Origin: Acetobacter nitrogenifigens DSM 23921 = NBRC 105050
Lineage (GTDB): Bacteria > Pseudomonadota > Alphaproteobacteria > Acetobacterales > Acetobacteraceae
Assembly: GCF_000429165.1 (NCBI RefSeq)
Contig: NZ_AUBI01000006.1
Span: 1-64,000 of the forward strand
DNA: 64,000 nucleotides
Direction of reading: 5' to 3'
A program made the translations under genes and the position numbers. Of the stretch, positions 62,410 through 64,000 are shown one piece after another. Positions within the stretch are counted from its first letter, which is position 1. Every line of letters starts with the position of its first letter. The notes under the pieces were generated by a model, which was given only the letters and a program-made list of their open reading frames with translations, did not search any database and was not told the DNA's origin.

Positions 62410-62981
62410 TCGGTATTGTTTTGGTCACGCAAGGATCTCTTGGCGTGGCCCTGCGCGAGACGATGGAGCATGTGGTCGGTCCGCAGACGCAGATCGCAAC
62501 GGTCAGCGTTGGCGCGGATGACGATCTGGCGGCGCGTCGGGCTGAACTGAGCGCGCGCGTAGACGATGTGAACACTGGCGATGGTGTGGTGCTGGTCACC
62601 GACATGCTCGGCAGCACGCCGTCCAATCTGGCGGTGGCGATGAGCTGCGCGGGTAAAATTGAGGTTCTGGGCGGCGCCAACCTGCCCATGCTGGTGAAGC
62701 TCGCCAAAATGCGCGACCACCGCAACCTTACTGAATGCACGACGCTGGCGGAGCAGGCTGCCCACAAATACATCGCGTGTTCCTCCCACCTGCCGCAGCA
62801 ATGTCTGGAAGGTGCGCGGAGATGCGCGGAGAGCGCGACGGTCAGGCTTGTTTCGGACGCCCCGGTTGAGCAGGCGGCCGGTGTGCCCGACTGCGTTCAG
62901 AAACAGCCCGTGTTACAGTCTCCTGACGCAGGGGCGGCTCTCCGTCCGTCGCTGCGGTCCGTCGACCGTAAGGCTGGATGA
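62406..62981 (+). CDS. PTS EIIA(Man)-type protein lacking the phosphorylatable histidine
   Basis: The protein is 191 residues from the ATG overlapping the rapZ stop, with AAGGAA upstream. The fold is that of mannose-family EIIA: MIGIVLVTQGSLGVALRETM, HVVGPQTQIATVSVGADDDL, GDGVVLVTDMLGSTPSNLAV and KIEVLGGANLPMLVKLAKM. The strictly expected active-site His of the VTHG motif is Gln here (Q9, codon CAA), so phosphotransfer from HPr through that residue should not occur. A C-terminal tail of about 55 residues (with CLEGARRCAESATVR) is also unusual. It ends overlapping the HPr start. Confidence 0.88.
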   Translation: MIGIVLVTQGSLGVALRETMEHVVGPQTQIATVSVGADDDLAARRAELSARVDDVNTGDGVVLVTDMLGSTPSNLAVAMSCAGKIEVLGGANLPMLVKLAKMRDHRNLTECTTLAEQAAHKYIACSSHLPQQCLEGARRCAESATVRLVSDAPVEQAAGVPDCVQKQPVLQSPDAGAALRPSLRSVDRKAG

Positions 62982-63271
62982 TGCCCGACGGCGCGGTGGG
63001 CGAGGTGACGCGATCCGTTGCCGTCGTCAACGCCAAAGGCCTTCACGCCCGCGCTTCAGCCCGCTTTGTCGCCCTTGCGGAGACCTTCGACGCCCAAGTC
63101 ACGGTTGATTATGGAGAAGAGAGCGTTCCCGGCCAATCGATCATGGGATTGATGATGCTCGGTGCCGGCAAGGGCGCGGAAATTCAGTTGCGCGCCACCG
63201 GTCCTGATGCATCAGCCGCGCTGGACACGTTGGTGGCGTTGATTGCCAGCGGCTTCGGAGAAGACGACTGA
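62978..63271 (+). CDS. ptsH: Phosphocarrier protein HPr
   Basis: The 97-residue protein has AVVNAKGLHARASARFVALA with H23 as the phosphorylation site and the neighbouring Arg. VPGQSIMGLMMLGAGKGAEI carries S54, the serine modified by HPr kinase. Both residues are intact. The ATG overlaps the EIIA stop (ATGA). A short N-terminal extension (MMPDGAVGEVTRS) precedes the usual start. Confidence 0.94.
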   Translation: MMPDGAVGEVTRSVAVVNAKGLHARASARFVALAETFDAQVTVDYGEESVPGQSIMGLMMLGAGKGAEIQLRATGPDASAALDTLVALIASGFGEDD

Positions 63272-63331
63272 CCCTGTAGACAGGCGCGCGGCGTCTGGCG
63301 CAACATGGCGTTACAAACACAGATCGCGGCC

Positions 63332-64000
63332 ATGAAACACTCGAAACAAGGGACGGAACGGGCGACAGCGGATAGCGGTCGACGAGCTCACACGAAGGAG
63401 CGCCCGCATTCGCTGGAGACCAGAACCGAGCAGGTTCTGACCGGCGAGTCGATCGGGGTCGGCGTTGCGATAGGGCCGGCGTTTGTCGTGCGAGAAGATC
63501 CGGCTCCGGATCTGCGGGAGCGATTAAGTTCGCTAGACCGAGACGAGGAAGAGGGGCGTTTCCGCGACGCCGTCATCCGGTCGATCTCGCAACTCGGAAA
63601 ACTGCAGGCGAGACTGGCGTTGTTGCCGGAAGACAGTCAGTTCGAAATCGGGTCACTGCTTGACGTCTATCGGCGGATGTTGGGACCGTCGCGTCTGCAA
63701 CGCGGGGTGATCCGGCGCATCGCGGAAGGCCTGTCTGCAGAGGTGGCGGTCTTTGAAGAAACGGAGGCTCTTGCGCAGGCGTCGCATCCGCCACAGGGCG
63801 CAAGAGCGGGCAGTGGCGAAGACGCTGCTGCTGCCAGAAGGCGGGCTGACGAGTTTCGCGAAATCGGGCGTCGCCTTCTGCGCAATCTGACGCGGACGCC
63901 TTTTCTGACGTTGCGGGGCATGCCTGACGGCGCGATCCTGGTTACTGAATCGTTGCGTCCCTCTGACGCTGCGTTGATCGACCCGTCGCGGGTCGCCGCC
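63332..64000 (+). CDS. ptsI: PTS enzyme I (phosphoenolpyruvate-protein phosphotransferase), N-terminal part (partial)
   Basis: The frame is open from the ATG at 63332 (another in-frame ATG is at 63305) to the window edge, about 223 residues. After a variable basic leader (MKHSKQGTERATADSGRRAH), the EI N-domain is recognisable: GESIGVGVAIGPAFVVRED, EEEGRFRDAVIRSISQLGKL, LLDVYRRMLGPSRLQRGVIR and ILVTESLRPSDAALIDPSRV. The active-site His and PEP domain lie beyond the edge. Enzyme I takes phosphate from PEP and passes it to HPr. Position after ptsH confirms it. No decisive ribosome site is visible. Confidence 0.9.
   Translation, partial: MKHSKQGTERATADSGRRAHTKERPHSLETRTEQVLTGESIGVGVAIGPAFVVREDPAPDLRERLSSLDRDEEEGRFRDAVIRSISQLGKLQARLALLPEDSQFEIGSLLDVYRRMLGPSRLQRGVIRRIAEGLSAEVAVFEETEALAQASHPPQGARAGSGEDAAAARRRADEFREIGRRLLRNLTRTPFLTLRGMPDGAILVTESLRPSDAALIDPSRVAA

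Overview
The window is GC-rich, densely coding bacterial chromosome with alphaproteobacterial gene order. Examples are hemE divergent from maf across a DnaA-box region, and hprK-rapZ-EIIA(Man)-HPr-EI in one row. The mixture (HemJ-type haem synthesis, an FNR/hemN/OmpW group, membrane glycolipid genes, glyQS next to dnaB, tandem spermidine-dehydrogenase-like flavoproteins) suggests the acetic acid bacteria (Acetobacteraceae). That family assignment is inference from gene content; no rRNA is present.

Layout. 1-320: end of an IS5-type insertion sequence. 594-2744: exported prolyl oligopeptidase in AT-rich flanks. 2994-5259: overlapping minus-strand operon hemE-HAD phosphatase-hemJ. 5260-5649: probable chromosomal origin with near-consensus DnaA boxes and a striking cluster of GTAC palindromes, followed by maf. 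6382-7620: tRNA-Ala(GGC) and a decayed integration site holding a frameshifted integrase and an IS30-like transposase fragment. 7621-12543: Spy-like metal-stress lipoprotein, MFS transporter, AI-2E-type permease and a sugar transferase. 12720-16542: low-oxygen group hemN-ompW-unknown, with fnr divergent and FNR boxes in front of ompW and fnr. 17492-20623: HU with a histone-H1-like tail, a porin with an anomalous start, and a class II aldolase. 20679-22627: a lower-GC gene pair, a pesticin-type muramidase followed by an exported LprI-domain protein. I read it as a muramidase toxin with a dedicated lysozyme-inhibitor-like immunity protein, and it is the best candidate here for an undescribed system. 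22647-33856: MBL hydrolase, DUF2938, glyQS, dnaB, lipoprotein, PiuC-like dioxygenase, Na/Pi transporter. 34068-40809: two tandem spermidine-dehydrogenase-like genes, then a molybdate system (separate Mop protein, modABC with a short ModC). 41114-48124: YqgE, SDRs, PPK2, a QorB/HxlR pair, a hydrolase and an SDR/LysR pair. 48405-51485: a lipid kinase, LpxH-like phosphoesterase and GT4 glycosyltransferase that probably build a membrane glycolipid. 52169-53811: panBC. 54301-59876: uvrA and a two-domain GT2/GT4 glycosyltransferase. 60004-64000: truncated RidA-like gene and the regulatory PTS, whose EIIA(Man) has Gln in place of the expected phosphorylated His. The EI gene runs off the window.

How the genes connect. 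Haem synthesis appears twice: hemE/hemJ by the origin, and hemN under probable FNR control. The PTS genes have no sugar permease nearby and look regulatory. Mobile remnants cluster at the left edge and behind the tRNA gene. The muramidase pair lacks recognisable mobility genes but differs in base composition from its neighbours. All functions are assigned from sequence motifs read by eye; no database search was run.
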